From NCBI RefSeq assembly GCF_017491605.1, contig NZ_JAFGYY010000016.1, positions 1 through 64,000 on the forward strand: a DNA stretch of 64,000 nucleotides, in the 5' to 3' direction. Every line of letters begins with the position of its first letter. Positions within the stretch are counted from its first letter, which is position 1. The stretch is from Pseudomonas sp. 30_B. Its GTDB lineage: Bacteria > Pseudomonadota > Gammaproteobacteria > Pseudomonadales > Pseudomonadaceae. Positions 1-8,978 of the stretch are shown here, piece by piece. Position numbers and translations under genes: made by a program. Below the pieces are notes generated by a model, which was not told the origin of the DNA, did not search any database, and was given only the letters and a program-made list of their open reading frames with translations.

Positions 1-1
1 G

Positions 2-607
2 CCCTACCCGGGCCAGGCTGGCAACGGTCTGCACGTCCACGTCTCGCTGCTCGACAAGGACGGCAAGAACATCTTCACCAGCGAGGATCCCGAGCAGAAC
101 GCCGCGTTGCGCCACGCGATCGGCGGTGTGCTCGAGACCCTGCCGGCGTCGATGGCCTTCCTCTGCCCGAACGTCAACTCCTACCGCCGCTTCGGTTCGG
201 CCTTCTTCGTGCCGAACGCACCGAGCTGGGGCCTGGACAACCGTACCGTCGCCCTGCGCGTTCCCACCGGCGCACCGGAAGCGGTTCGCCTGGAGCACCG
301 CGTGGCCGGCGCCGACGCCAACCCGTACCTGCTGCTGTCCGCCGTATTGGCCGGCATCCACCACGGCCTGACCAATCAGGTCGAGCCCGGTGCGCCGATC
401 GAAGGCAACGCCTACGAGCAGCTGGAGCAGAGCCTGCCGAACAACCTGCGCGACGCACTGCGCGAGCTGGACGACAGCGATGTGATGAACAAGTACATCA
501 GCCCCGAGTACATCGACATCTTCGTCGCGTGCAAGGAGCACGAGATGCAGGAGTTCGAATATTCGATCTCCGACCTCGAGTACAACTGGTATCTGCATAC
601 CGTCTAA
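2..607 (+). CDS. Glutamine synthetase-family enzyme, C-terminal part (probable glutamate-putrescine ligase)
   Basis: The window opens inside this gene; about 201 C-terminal residues are present. The visible part begins with the synthetase signature GNGLHVHVSL and continues through the substrate-binding region (RVPTGAPEAVRLEHR, then ADANPYLLLSAVLAG), which is the catalytic C-terminal domain of the glutamine synthetase fold. The following polyamine-binding protein and agmatine genes suggest the PuuA/SpuI type, which joins glutamate to putrescine in the cytoplasm, rather than GlnA. That choice is inference from context. A terminator follows directly, so the gene ends its own transcript. Confidence 0.85.
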   Translation, partial: PYPGQAGNGLHVHVSLLDKDGKNIFTSEDPEQNAALRHAIGGVLETLPASMAFLCPNVNSYRRFGSAFFVPNAPSWGLDNRTVALRVPTGAPEAVRLEHRVAGADANPYLLLSAVLAGIHHGLTNQVEPGAPIEGNAYEQLEQSLPNNLRDALRELDDSDVMNKYISPEYIDIFVACKEHEMQEFEYSISDLEYNWYLHTV

Positions 608-617
608 GTGGTGAATG

Positions 618-645
618 AAACGCCGGCCCGAGTGCCGGCGTTTCT
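618..645 (+). terminator. Rho-independent terminator after the glutamine synthetase-family gene
   Basis: The inverted repeat AAACGCCGGC / GCCGGCGTTT is followed by a T-rich run, 10 bases after the stop codon. Confidence 0.8.
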
Positions 646-846
646 TTGTGCCTCTGGCACACCCTGGGGGACAGCGACATCGCAACGGCGAGGAGGGGCG
701 CCGTGGCAACCCACACCCGCCTTTCCCTGGTGCTCGCGATGCTTCCATCCCGCCCGTCCGGGCGTGCATCGCACCTGTCGTCTTTGCTGTTGCGCCATCA
801 GCGGCTCCGGCCGCATCCGCATGTGGTCAAATCAGGGAGATCGCCA

Positions 847-1908
847 ATGCCACGCCTGTACGCCTTGATGTTGTTGCTGCTGTGCCCGTTGTCCGGATGG
901 GCCGACCAGGTCATCCGTGTCTACAACTGGAACGACTACATCGCGCCCGAAGTGCTCAAGGACTTCGAGAAGGACACCGGCGTTCGCGTCGAGTACCACA
1001 CCTACAGCACCGACGAAGAACTCCTCAAAGCTCTGGAAGCAGGCGAACACATCGACGTCGCCGTCCCCTCGCACAACGACCTGCCCGCGCTGATCCGCAA
1101 GAACCTGATCCAGCCGCTGGACTTCGCCAAGCTCCCCAACCGCAGCCACCTGGACAGTCAACTGCTGAGCAAGCTGGCCGCGGTCGACCTCAACAACCGG
1201 CATGCCGTGCCCTACCTGTGGGGCGCAGTGGGCCTGGCGATCAACGAGCCGGAAGCCGAGAAGGCCTTCGGCGGCAAACTGCCCGACAGCTGGAGCCTGC
1301 TGTTCGACCCGCAACAGAGCCAGCGCCTGAAGAGCTGCGGCATGAGCCTGCTGGACGCGCCGGACGAAGCCTTCTCGGTGCTGATGAACTACCAGGGGCG
1401 CAACTTCGCCCGCAGCGCACCGTCGCAGATCCGCCGTGCCGGCGAGGCGCTCACCCAGCTGCGCCCGAACCTGCGCTACATCGACAGCGAGCGCTATATC
1501 CAGGACCTCAACAGCGGCAAGCTGTGCGTCGCCATGGCCTGGGTCGGCGATGCGCTGAACGCCGCCAACGCCGGTCAGCCGGTGCGCTTCCTGGTGCCGC
1601 AGGAAGGCTCGGTGCTGTTCATCGACAACCTGGTGATCCCCACCGCTGCCGAGCAGCCGGACCTCGCCCACAAATTCATCGACTACCTGATGCAGCCCAA
1701 GGTCGCCGCGCAGATCACCGCCGCCACCCTCTACCCCAACGGCAACAAGGACTCCGCACAGTTCCTCGATGCCGCCCTGCGCGAACAGCCCGGCCTCTAT
1801 CCCGACCAGGAAACCAAGCGCCGCCTGTTCGCCCTGGAAACCGCGCCGGAGAAGACCGCTCCGGTGATCACCGAACTCTGGGGCAAGCTGCGCGCCGGTG
1901 GCGGCTGA
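847..1908 (+). CDS. Periplasmic polyamine-binding protein of an ABC transporter
   Basis: The product has 353 residues and belongs to the PotF/SpuD family of putrescine/spermidine-binding proteins. The start at 847 is preferred over upstream in-frame starts because it begins a clear signal peptide (MPRLYALMLLLLCPLSGWA) and has GGGAGA ahead of it. The mature protein opens with IRVYNWNDYIAPEVLKDFE, typical of the family, and later has YLWGAVGLAINE and MAWVGDALNA. No permease or ATPase gene lies beside it, so it either serves a transporter encoded elsewhere or acts as a sensor. It sits where P. aeruginosa has PA0295, as I recall it. Confidence 0.9.
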   Translation: MPRLYALMLLLLCPLSGWADQVIRVYNWNDYIAPEVLKDFEKDTGVRVEYHTYSTDEELLKALEAGEHIDVAVPSHNDLPALIRKNLIQPLDFAKLPNRSHLDSQLLSKLAAVDLNNRHAVPYLWGAVGLAINEPEAEKAFGGKLPDSWSLLFDPQQSQRLKSCGMSLLDAPDEAFSVLMNYQGRNFARSAPSQIRRAGEALTQLRPNLRYIDSERYIQDLNSGKLCVAMAWVGDALNAANAGQPVRFLVPQEGSVLFIDNLVIPTAAEQPDLAHKFIDYLMQPKVAAQITAATLYPNGNKDSAQFLDAALREQPGLYPDQETKRRLFALETAPEKTAPVITELWGKLRAGGG

Positions 1909-1963
1909 CTTGCCGAGCGCCCCGGAGCTGACGTCCAATAGCCGACCCGCTCCGGAGATCGAC

Positions 1964-2599
1964 ATGCCCTCCCCCACTCGCAAGCCCCGCGCCAGCAGCC
2001 AGGCGCGCATCGCCGTGATCCTCGACGCCGCCCGCGCGCTGCTGGCCGAAAGCGGCGCGGCGAGCCTGTCGATCTATGCGGTGGCCGAGCGCGCGGGCAT
2101 TCCGCCCTCCTCCGTCTACCACTTCTTCCCCAGCGTGCCGGCCCTGCTCCAGGGCCTCACCAGCGACGTCCATGCCGCCTTCCGCGCCTGCCTGGAACAG
2201 CCCGTCGACCACGGCGCCCTGCGCGACTGGCGCGACCTTGCGCACCTGGTCGAGCAACGCACCCTGGCGGTGTACACAGGCGACGCCGCCGCACGCCAGC
2301 TGATCCTCGCCAGCCACGGCCTCGCCGAAGTCACCCAGGCCGACAGCCAGCATGACGTGCAGCTGGGCGCGGCGATGCGCCAGCTGTTCGAGCGGCATTT
2401 CGAACTGCCGCCGCTGCCGCAGGACATCGAAGTGTTCAGCCTGGCCATCGAACTGGGCGACCGCGTCTACGCACTTTCCGTGCAGCGCCACGGGCAGATC
2501 ACCGAACGACTGGCCGAGGAAGGCATGCGGGTGATCGATGCCTACCTGTCGCTGTACCTGCCGCCCTGCTTGCCGAAACGGCCCGTACCCCTGCCTTAA
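1964..2599 (+). CDS. TetR-family regulator, probable AguR-like agmatine regulator
   Basis: The product has 211 residues. The N-terminal TetR helix-turn-helix spans about residues 10-60 (ARIAVILDAARALL ... SIYAVAERAGIPPSSVYHFFPS); the rest is a helical ligand-binding domain. The ATG at 1964 has GGAG upstream and places the HTH at the usual depth. Position directly upstream of agmatine deiminase suggests the role of P. aeruginosa AguR, which controls agmatine use. The stop codon overlaps the first copy of a 15-bp direct repeat that is a good candidate operator. The functional assignment is by context. Confidence 0.75.
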   Translation: MPSPTRKPRASSQARIAVILDAARALLAESGAASLSIYAVAERAGIPPSSVYHFFPSVPALLQGLTSDVHAAFRACLEQPVDHGALRDWRDLAHLVEQRTLAVYTGDAAARQLILASHGLAEVTQADSQHDVQLGAAMRQLFERHFELPPLPQDIEVFSLAIELGDRVYALSVQRHGQITERLAEEGMRVIDAYLSLYLPPCLPKRPVPLP

Positions 2600-2676
2600 A
2601 TCGATTTTTATCCGATAAATATCCCGATAGGTGGGCGTATTTTTTCAAAATCGCCCTTCATAAATCGATTTTTATC
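2598..2676 (+). promoter_or_regulatory. Pair of 15-bp direct repeats upstream of aguA (candidate operator)
   Basis: AAATCGATTTTTATC occurs exactly at 2598-2612 and 2662-2676, 64 bp apart, in an AT-rich patch in otherwise GC-rich DNA. Each copy contains the palindrome AAATCGATTT. Between them is an imperfect hairpin, GGGCGTATTTT with AAAATCGCCC. The location between a TetR gene and its likely target makes operator function plausible. Confidence 0.5.
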
Positions 2677-2866
2677 GGCTATAAATTCTCCCAACCAGGG
2701 AGACGCCCGACGCGCCGCCGCGACTACCGGCCTATACTGGCCCTCTTGCAACGCTCGACGGCGACGCCCTCCCGACTGACACAACCCACTGCGTAGGATG
2801 GGTGGAGCGCATCGATAAGTATCGGCTTGCGCACCCTTCTGCGAAGCACTAACCAAGGATCGCCCC

Positions 2867-3976
2867 ATGACCACGCTGACCAGCACTCCCCGCGCCGATG
2901 GCTTCCGCATGCCGGCGGAATGGGAACCCCATAGCCAGACCTGGATGGTCTGGCCCGAGCGTCCGGACAACTGGCGCCTGGGCGGCAAGCCCGCACAGGC
3001 CGCCTTCAGCGCCGTGGCCCGCGCCATCGCCCGCTTCGAGCCGGTGACCATCGGCGTCTCCGCCGGTCAGTACGAGAATGCCCGCGCCCAGCTGGCCGAC
3101 GCGAGCAACATCCGCGTGGTGGAAATCAGCAACGACGACGCCTGGGTACGCGACACCGGCCCGACCTTCGTCACCAACGACAAGGGTGAAGTGCGCGGCG
3201 TGGACTGGACTTTCAACGCCTGGGGCGGCCTGGAAGGCGGCCTGTACTTCCCCTGGCACCGCGATGACCAGGTGGCGAGCAAGATCCTCGGCATCGAGCG
3301 TTGCGCCGGCTACCGCACCGAAGGCTTCGTGCTCGAAGGTGGCTCGATCCACGTGGATGGCGAAGGCACCGTGATCACCACCGAGGAGTGCCTGCTCAAC
3401 CACAACCGCAACCCGCACCTGTCGCGCGAGGAGATCGAAGCCAACCTGCGCGATCACCTGGCCATCGACACCGTGATCTGGCTGCCGGACGGCCTGTTCA
3501 ACGACGAGACCGACGGTCACGTCGACAACTTCTGCTGCTACGTTCGCCCCGGCGAAGTCCTGCTGGCCTGGACCGATGACGTCAACGACCCGAACTACGC
3601 GCGCTGCCAGGCCGCCATGCGTGTGCTGGAATCCGCCCGCGACGCCAAGGGTCGCCAGCTGACCGTGCACAAGATCGTCATTCCCGGCCCGCTCCATGCC
3701 ACCGAGGCCGAGTGCGAAGGCATCGACATGGTGATCGGCACCCAGCCGCGCGATCCGTCGATCCGCCTGGCCGGTTCCTACGTCAACTTCCTGATCGTCA
3801 ACGGCGGCATCATCGCCCCGCGCTTCGACGACCCGGCGGATGCCGAGGCCGAAGCCACCCTCAAGCGCATCTTCCCCGAGCATGAAGTGGTCATGGTGCC
3901 GGGCCGCGAGATCCTCCTGGGCGGCGGCAACATCCACTGCATCACCCAGCAGCAGCCGGCGCCGCAGAAGCGCTGA
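2867..3976 (+). CDS. aguA: Agmatine deiminase
   Basis: The product has 369 residues, the full family length. It hydrolyses agmatine to N-carbamoylputrescine and ammonia in the cytoplasm. Family landmarks include PAEWEPHSQTWMVWPERPDNW near the N-terminus, the acidic site DDAWVRDTGPTF, EGGSIHVDGEGT, the His segment DGHVDNFCCYV, and the C-terminal catalytic cysteine in LGGGNIHCITQQ. AAGGA precedes the ATG. The partner N-carbamoylputrescine amidohydrolase gene aguB, which normally lies just upstream in Pseudomonas, is not present in the 267 bp before this gene. Confidence 0.95.
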   Translation: MTTLTSTPRADGFRMPAEWEPHSQTWMVWPERPDNWRLGGKPAQAAFSAVARAIARFEPVTIGVSAGQYENARAQLADASNIRVVEISNDDAWVRDTGPTFVTNDKGEVRGVDWTFNAWGGLEGGLYFPWHRDDQVASKILGIERCAGYRTEGFVLEGGSIHVDGEGTVITTEECLLNHNRNPHLSREEIEANLRDHLAIDTVIWLPDGLFNDETDGHVDNFCCYVRPGEVLLAWTDDVNDPNYARCQAAMRVLESARDAKGRQLTVHKIVIPGPLHATEAECEGIDMVIGTQPRDPSIRLAGSYVNFLIVNGGIIAPRFDDPADAEAEATLKRIFPEHEVVMVPGREILLGGGNIHCITQQQPAPQKR

Positions 3977-3990
3977 TTCGCCGAAGCAAG

Positions 3991-4030
3991 AAAAAAGGCC
4001 GTCGTTCCCACCGGAGCGACGGCCTTTTTC
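3991..4030 (+). terminator. Rho-independent terminator of aguA
   Basis: AAAAAAGGCCGTCG pairs with CGACGGCCTTTTT, leaving a T run on the plus strand and an A run upstream. It could work in both directions. Confidence 0.85.
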
Positions 4031-4050
4031 ATGCGCAGCGGATCACCTTG

Positions 4051-4115
4051 CAGGAGCGAGCTTGCTCGCGAACCACCTCACAACGGGACTTGTTCGCGAG
4101 CAAGCTCGCTCCTAC
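4051..4115. repeat. REP-type palindrome pair (family 1)
   Basis: Two inverted copies of AGGAGCGAGCTTGCTCGCGAA face each other. The same unit recurs at 34320-34387, 36421-36443 and 36458-36480, all between genes. Confidence 0.8.
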
Positions 4116-4137
4116 GAAAAGCACGAAGCGCAGACAT

Positions 4138-4173
4138 GAAAAAGCCGCCGCCCTCGCGAGGGCGGCGGCTTCC
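4138..4173 (-). terminator. Rho-independent terminator of the porin gene
   Basis: The GC-rich hairpin GCCGCCGCCC / GGGCGGCGGC is followed on the minus strand by TTTTTC, a few bases downstream of the porin stop codon. Confidence 0.85.
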
Positions 4174-4187
4174 ATAAACTGCGGGGC

Positions 4188-5546
4188 TTAGAGCAGCGGG
4201 ATGGTGTAGCTGACGATCAGGCGGTTCTCGTCCTGGTCACGCTGGGTCGCGGTGCCCTTGCCGCTGACCGGCAGGCCGCTGCGCAGGGCAGCGTTCTTCC
4301 AGGTGAAGCCCAGGCCCTTCAAGTTGCCGTCCGGGATCACGTAGGCCAGGGAGATGTCACGTTCCCATTCGCTCTTGTCGCCGTACTTGGTGTCGATGTT
4401 GTCACCGTGCAGGTACAAGGTCTGGAAGGTCAGACCCGGCAGGCCGGCCTGGGCGAAATCGTAGCCATAACGGACCTGCCAGGTGCTCTCGCCGGCGCGC
4501 AGGAACTTGCCGATCTGCACGTCGGTGATCAGGTAGGCGGTGGCGCCGTCGCCGTTGTTGATGAACGGGAAGTCACTGTCGCCGCTGAGCTGCTGGTAGC
4601 CGGCGCCGAAGCTATGGCCGCTCACGGTGTAGGTGAACAGGCCGCTCCAGGCGCGGTTGTCGACTTCGCCCTTGGTCACGCCGTTGCCGTAGTAGCCGGT
4701 GGTGTAGAAGTTCTTGTCGTGGCCGTTCTTGCCGTCGTCGCTGCTGTTGAAGTAACGCAGGTCGGATTTCAGCACGCCCGGACCGATCGCCCAGTTGTGC
4801 TGCAGACCGAGGAAGTGCTGCTTGTAGAAGTCTTCCAGGTTGCCGTAGTAGTACTGCAGCGTCAGGTCCTTGGTCAGCTTGTAGTCGGCGCCGCCGTAGT
4901 AGAACTTGTTGACGAACTCGCCGGTGCGGGCGTTGTTGGCGCCGGCGATGGACAGCCCCTCGTTGTTGCTGGAGCTGCGGCCCTTCATGTGTTCCAGCTG
5001 ACCGCCGATCAGGGTCAGGTCCTTGAACTCGTTGGAGGTCACCTGGCCGCCATCGAAGGTCTGCGGCAGCAGTCGGCCGTCGTTGTAGGTCACCACCGGC
5101 AGCTTCGGCAGCAGGGTGCCGTAGCGCAGCTCGGTAGCGGACACCTTCACCTTGCCGGTGGCGCCCAGGTGGGAGAAATCATCCACCGCGCGGCCATCGC
5201 TGTCGGTGGGGAATACAGTCCCGGAAAAGTTCGAGCTGGTTGGGTTGTAATGTGTGCCCTTGCCGCTGTCGAGACGCACCCCGAGCAGGCCCAGCGCATC
5301 GACGCCGACGCCGACGGTGCCTTCGGTGTAGCCGGAGGTGTAGTTGAGCAGGAAACCCTGGCCCCACTCTTCCTGCTTGCTCGGCGCGGCGGTGCCGTTG
5401 CGGTTGTCGGTATTGATGTAGAAGTTGCGCAGAGTGAGGCTGGCCTTGCTGTCCTCGACGAACCCGCCGGCGAAGGCCGACTGGGCCAGGCCCGCGGCAG
5501 CGATGGCGAGCGCCAGGCTCGATTGCGTGAGAGTGCGGCTTTTCAT
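4188..5546 (-). CDS. oprE: OprD-family outer-membrane porin, OprE-like
   Basis: The product has 452 residues. The start at 5546 begins a standard signal peptide (MKSRTLTQSSLALAIAAAG, ending ...SAFA), and the mature protein starts GGFVEDSKASLTLRNFYIN, the hallmark of OprD-family porins. Many alternating aromatic/polar strands follow, and the C-terminus VSYTIPLL suits a beta-barrel assembly signal. These are 18-strand channels for small solutes in the outer membrane. Position beside aguA matches P. aeruginosa oprE; that symbol rests on synteny as recalled, and another OprD-family substrate is possible. Confidence 0.85.
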   Translation of the reverse strand: MKSRTLTQSSLALAIAAAGLAQSAFAGGFVEDSKASLTLRNFYINTDNRNGTAAPSKQEEWGQGFLLNYTSGYTEGTVGVGVDALGLLGVRLDSGKGTHYNPTSSNFSGTVFPTDSDGRAVDDFSHLGATGKVKVSATELRYGTLLPKLPVVTYNDGRLLPQTFDGGQVTSNEFKDLTLIGGQLEHMKGRSSSNNEGLSIAGANNARTGEFVNKFYYGGADYKLTKDLTLQYYYGNLEDFYKQHFLGLQHNWAIGPGVLKSDLRYFNSSDDGKNGHDKNFYTTGYYGNGVTKGEVDNRAWSGLFTYTVSGHSFGAGYQQLSGDSDFPFINNGDGATAYLITDVQIGKFLRAGESTWQVRYGYDFAQAGLPGLTFQTLYLHGDNIDTKYGDKSEWERDISLAYVIPDGNLKGLGFTWKNAALRSGLPVSGKGTATQRDQDENRLIVSYTIPLL

Positions 5547-6150
5547 TGGAATTTCCCCATTTATTGTCTTGGAAAACAGGCCATTCAGCGCGACAGCTGA
5601 CTCCCCCGGAGCCCAACCGAACGGCAAGCAGAGGCCACGGCGCGTACGTGCGGACACGCGCGGCAACGGTTATTCAGTGGTGAAGCAACGCTCCCCTAGG
5701 CAGGGGTGATGCGCAGGCAAGCAGGCGGGAAGGCAATAGCTGAAAGGGAGGGCATGGTCTGTTCTCGTGTCTTGTTGTCGTGGCGATGCACTGGGCATGC
5801 GTCACTGGCTAGGCAATCCCCAGGCCAACCGGCCTTGCCTGCCAAATCCCCCGTCAAATCTGACGTTCAGACTTGCCAGCGGATATTTTCCTCCAGACCA
5901 CTAAGCGGGAAACCGCCACGAACATCGCCCATCCTGGCGAAAAACCGCCACCCCAACCGCATTTGCCAGTCGTCCTCGCGACAGCGCAGGGGCAACGATA
6001 AAAGAAGCTCTATAAATCAAAAAAGAATTAATTATTACTATGTAATTCCTATATGGAATATAGAGTAGCGCGCCGCACCCTTGCGGGACTGCTCCTCTGA
6101 CGAGGTACCCCCACTGGCTGAAGGGGCTGGTTGAAGGTTTCCAGGGACGG
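5547..6150. other. Non-coding region upstream of the porin
   Basis: About 600 bp without a supportable gene. The part next to the porin must hold its promoter. From about 6000 to 6065 the sequence is markedly AT-rich (ATAAATCAAAAAAGAATTAA and onward) and may mark an old junction between the porin and the exopolysaccharide operon. No clear operator was recognised. Confidence 0.5.
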
Positions 6151-6190
6151 AAAAAAAAGAAACCCGCCCGTGCTGCAACACGGGCGGGTT
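6151..6190 (-). terminator. Terminator of the exopolysaccharide operon
   Basis: On the minus strand AACCCGCCCGTG and CACGGGCGGGTT form a strong hairpin followed by TCTTTTTTTT. It lies about 190 bp beyond the last gene of the operon. Confidence 0.85.
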
Positions 6191-6375
6191 ATGGGCATTG
6201 CTAGGGGATGCCCAAGAAAATGCAGAAACACAGTGCTGAGTTCTGCTTGTCCGAAAGAGCGTGCACAACCCTGTGCAACCCGGCGGATGGTCTCCAGCCG
6301 GGCACCCGGCCGTCCATGTGGCCAGTCCGATTGCAACGTGCGAATTTTCCCTTCGGGCGAGGCATCCGCCTCCGG

Positions 6376-7497
6376 TTACTTGTGACCGACGGTGGCGCTG
6401 GTGCCAATGAAGGATGCCGATGGCAGCAGTTGGCTGATGAAGCGGTTCCACCGGGTGATGTTGGCCGGACCGATGAACACCACGTCCTGGGGCTGCATGG
6501 CGAAGTCACGGGCCAGGGCGAAGGCCGTGGGTTTCTTCGCTTCCAAGTGGAAGACCTGTGCCGTGAGGGCACTTTGACCGCCATTGGCGCCCGGCTGCAG
6601 GTCGCCGGCGCGGATCACGTAGACAGCATCGGCGTCGGAGGTTTCCTGGCTGAGACCGCCCGCGTTGCCCAGCACTTCCAGCAGGCTCAGGCCAGTGGTG
6701 CGGTAGGTCACCACGGTCGGCTGGTGCACCTCGCCGACGATGTAGACTTTCTTGCGGTCGTTGTACGGCAGGTGGATCTGGTCGCCGTTCTTCAGATAGA
6801 CGCCGCTCAGGCTGGAGCCGCTGCGGTTGAGCGCGTCGACGTCGATCAGGTATTCACGCCCGTCGCGCTTGAGGGTCAACCCCGAGAGGTCCGCCTCGCC
6901 GGCCACCACGCCGGCCTTGCTCACCGCCTGCACCAGCGTCGTCGGCGTGTTGTTCAGTTCCACCTGCCCACCGTTCTGGAAGGCCCCGGACATCACGATG
7001 TGCTGGCTGGCATAGCGCAGCACGGTCACGTCCACCTGCGGGTCGACGATGCCTTTCTTCGCCAACCGGCTGGCCAGTTGTCCCCGCAGTTGCGTCGGCG
7101 TCTTGCCCGCCGCCGCCACGGTGCCGGCGTAGGGGAAGAACATATTGCCGTCGGCGCCGACCACGCGGCCGTTGGCTTCCATCTGCTGCGTCGAGCCGGG
7201 GCTGGTCAGTTCCGGGTGATCCCAGACGGTGACCAGCAGCACGTCCCCTGCGCCGATCACGTACTCGCCCTGCTGCGGCCTGTAGCTGAGCAGTTCCGCC
7301 GGCAACTGCTGATTGGCACGGGCCATGTCCTGGCTTTGCAGCACCTGCGGGGTGATGGGGACGAGGGTGATGCGCATGCCCTGGTCCCGTGCCTCTTTCT
7401 CGATATCGGAGTCCGTCATGTGCTGACCGGGGGAAAATACACAGCCTTGTAGCGTCAGACTGCCGACAACAAGACCGATCACGAACAGAGTTTTCAT
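6376..7497 (-). CDS. wza: Wza-type polysaccharide export lipoprotein
   Basis: The product has 373 residues. The start at 7497 is chosen because AAGGA lies 9 bases upstream and it begins the lipoprotein signal MKTLFVIGLVVGSLTLQGC with a lipobox cysteine. A Poly_export domain follows (YVIGAGDVLLVTVWDHPEL), then SLBB-type repeats (YLKNGDQIHLPYND, YIVGEVHQPTVVTYRTTGLSLLEVL). Wza proteins form the outer-membrane channel that exports polymer delivered by Wzc and Wzx. It is the last gene of the operon here, unlike many clusters where it comes first. Confidence 0.9.
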   Translation of the reverse strand: MKTLFVIGLVVGSLTLQGCVFSPGQHMTDSDIEKEARDQGMRITLVPITPQVLQSQDMARANQQLPAELLSYRPQQGEYVIGAGDVLLVTVWDHPELTSPGSTQQMEANGRVVGADGNMFFPYAGTVAAAGKTPTQLRGQLASRLAKKGIVDPQVDVTVLRYASQHIVMSGAFQNGGQVELNNTPTTLVQAVSKAGVVAGEADLSGLTLKRDGREYLIDVDALNRSGSSLSGVYLKNGDQIHLPYNDRKKVYIVGEVHQPTVVTYRTTGLSLLEVLGNAGGLSQETSDADAVYVIRAGDLQPGANGGQSALTAQVFHLEAKKPTAFALARDFAMQPQDVVFIGPANITRWNRFISQLLPSASFIGTSATVGHK

Positions 7498-7539
7498 GGT
7501 GATCATTCCTTGAAGCAGGGTGTTGATAGGGGGACTGCC

Positions 7540-8940
7540 TCAGAACGCGTTGCGGTTGACGAAGCCCTTGAAGAGGGTCAACCCAACGATCTTCAGGTCC
7601 CACCAGACGGACCAGTTCTCGATGTAGTCCAAGTCGAACTCGATGCGTTTCTGCATCTTCTCCAGGGTGTCGGTTTCCCCACGCCAGCCGTTGACCTGGG
7701 CCCAGCCGGTGATTCCCGGCTTGACCTTGTGCCTGAGCATGTAGTGGTTGACCTGACGGCGGTACTGCTCGTTGTGGGCGACCGCATGGGGCCGCGGCCC
7801 CACCACCGACATTTCGCCGCGCAGCACATTGATGAACTGCGGCAGCTCATCCAGCGAGGTGCGTCGCAGGAACGCGCCCAGCCGGGTGACGCGGCAGTCG
7901 TTGCGCGAGGCCTGGATCACCTGCGCGCCATCTTCCATGACGGTCATGCTGCGGAACTTCCACACGCGGATCGGCCGGCCATCCATCCCGTATCGGGTCT
8001 GGCGGAACAGCACCGGGCCGCGCGAGGTCAGCTTGACCGCCACGGCGATCAGCAGCATCGGCACCGACACCAGCAGCAGGATCAGCGAGGCGAGGACCAC
8101 GTCCTCGATGCGCTTGAGCACCGCGTTGGGCCCGTCCATGGGGGTGTCGAAGATGCTGATGGTTTCCAGGCCGTTGATGCTCTCGCTGCGTGCATGCAGC
8201 AGGTCGAACATGAACAGGTCGGGAATCAGGTAGACCGACACCGTGGTGTCGGAGAGTTCGCGAATCAGTTCGTTGAGCAGCGGCTCGCGGGACAGCGGCA
8301 GGGTCAGGTAGACCTTGTCGATCTGCCCACTGCGCGCCGCCTCGATCAGCGCCAGACGCCCGCCCTTGACCGGCACCCGCTCCTCCAGCGCCATCTGCTG
8401 TGGACGGTCGTCGTAGAAGCCGACCAGGCGCAGGCCCATCCACGGCGCTTCGAGGATGGTCGAGGCCAGGTGCGCGCCAACTTCCCCGGTACCGTAGATG
8501 GCCACGTTGCGGCTGTTGAAGCCATGCCGGCGCGCCAGGCGCAGGAGCATGCGCAGCAGCAGGCGGTAGGTGCACATCACCAGCAGCGCGGTGGCGAACC
8601 AGGCCAAGCGGCGCGCATCGATGACGATGCCGTGGCGCAGCGCCGCGTCCAGCAGCAGCACGGCGAAGAAGGTCAATGACCAGTAGCTGGTGACCAGCAG
8701 CGACTCGCGCAACATCGACTCGCCCCGCCAGGAGCCATAGAGCCGGTTGAGCTCGCCCAGCCAGTGGAACAGCATCACGCACAGCAGGACCGACACCCAG
8801 ACGCGGGCATCCGGCATACCGCTGCCGTCGCTCAGGAGAATCGCCCCGGACAGGACGATGACCAGCAGATCGAGCAGACGGTGAGCCAGCGCCAGGAGGG
8901 ACTGGTTGGCCCGCAGTATTCCCTTGGAATGAATGGACAT
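7540..8940 (-). CDS. Undecaprenyl-phosphate sugar phosphotransferase (WcaJ/PslA type)
   Basis: The product has 466 residues. The start at 8940 (MSIHSKGILR) precedes the first membrane helix. Several N-terminal membrane helices are followed by a Rossmann-like CoA_binding_3 domain (RNVAIYGTGEVGAHLA) and the C-terminal bacterial sugar transferase domain (FRQTRYGMDGRPIRVWKFRSM, GWAQVNGWRGETDTLEKM, FDLDYIENWSVWWDLKI). Enzymes of this type start repeat-unit synthesis by loading a sugar-1-phosphate, usually glucose or galactose, onto undecaprenyl phosphate at the inner membrane. The exact sugar cannot be read from the sequence. Confidence 0.92.
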   Translation of the reverse strand: MSIHSKGILRANQSLLALAHRLLDLLVIVLSGAILLSDGSGMPDARVWVSVLLCVMLFHWLGELNRLYGSWRGESMLRESLLVTSYWSLTFFAVLLLDAALRHGIVIDARRLAWFATALLVMCTYRLLLRMLLRLARRHGFNSRNVAIYGTGEVGAHLASTILEAPWMGLRLVGFYDDRPQQMALEERVPVKGGRLALIEAARSGQIDKVYLTLPLSREPLLNELIRELSDTTVSVYLIPDLFMFDLLHARSESINGLETISIFDTPMDGPNAVLKRIEDVVLASLILLLVSVPMLLIAVAVKLTSRGPVLFRQTRYGMDGRPIRVWKFRSMTVMEDGAQVIQASRNDCRVTRLGAFLRRTSLDELPQFINVLRGEMSVVGPRPHAVAHNEQYRRQVNHYMLRHKVKPGITGWAQVNGWRGETDTLEKMQKRIEFDLDYIENWSVWWDLKIVGLTLFKGFVNRNAF

Positions 8941-8978
8941 GGAAAACCTCACGGCGCCCGGATGGGCGGCGAGCAGGC

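Noticed and set aside
832..2010. Long minus-strand open frame (392 codons) opposite the polyamine-binding protein gene
   Set aside because: High-GC codon bias leaves long open antisense frames. The plus-strand protein has a signal peptide and clear family motifs; the antisense product has none.
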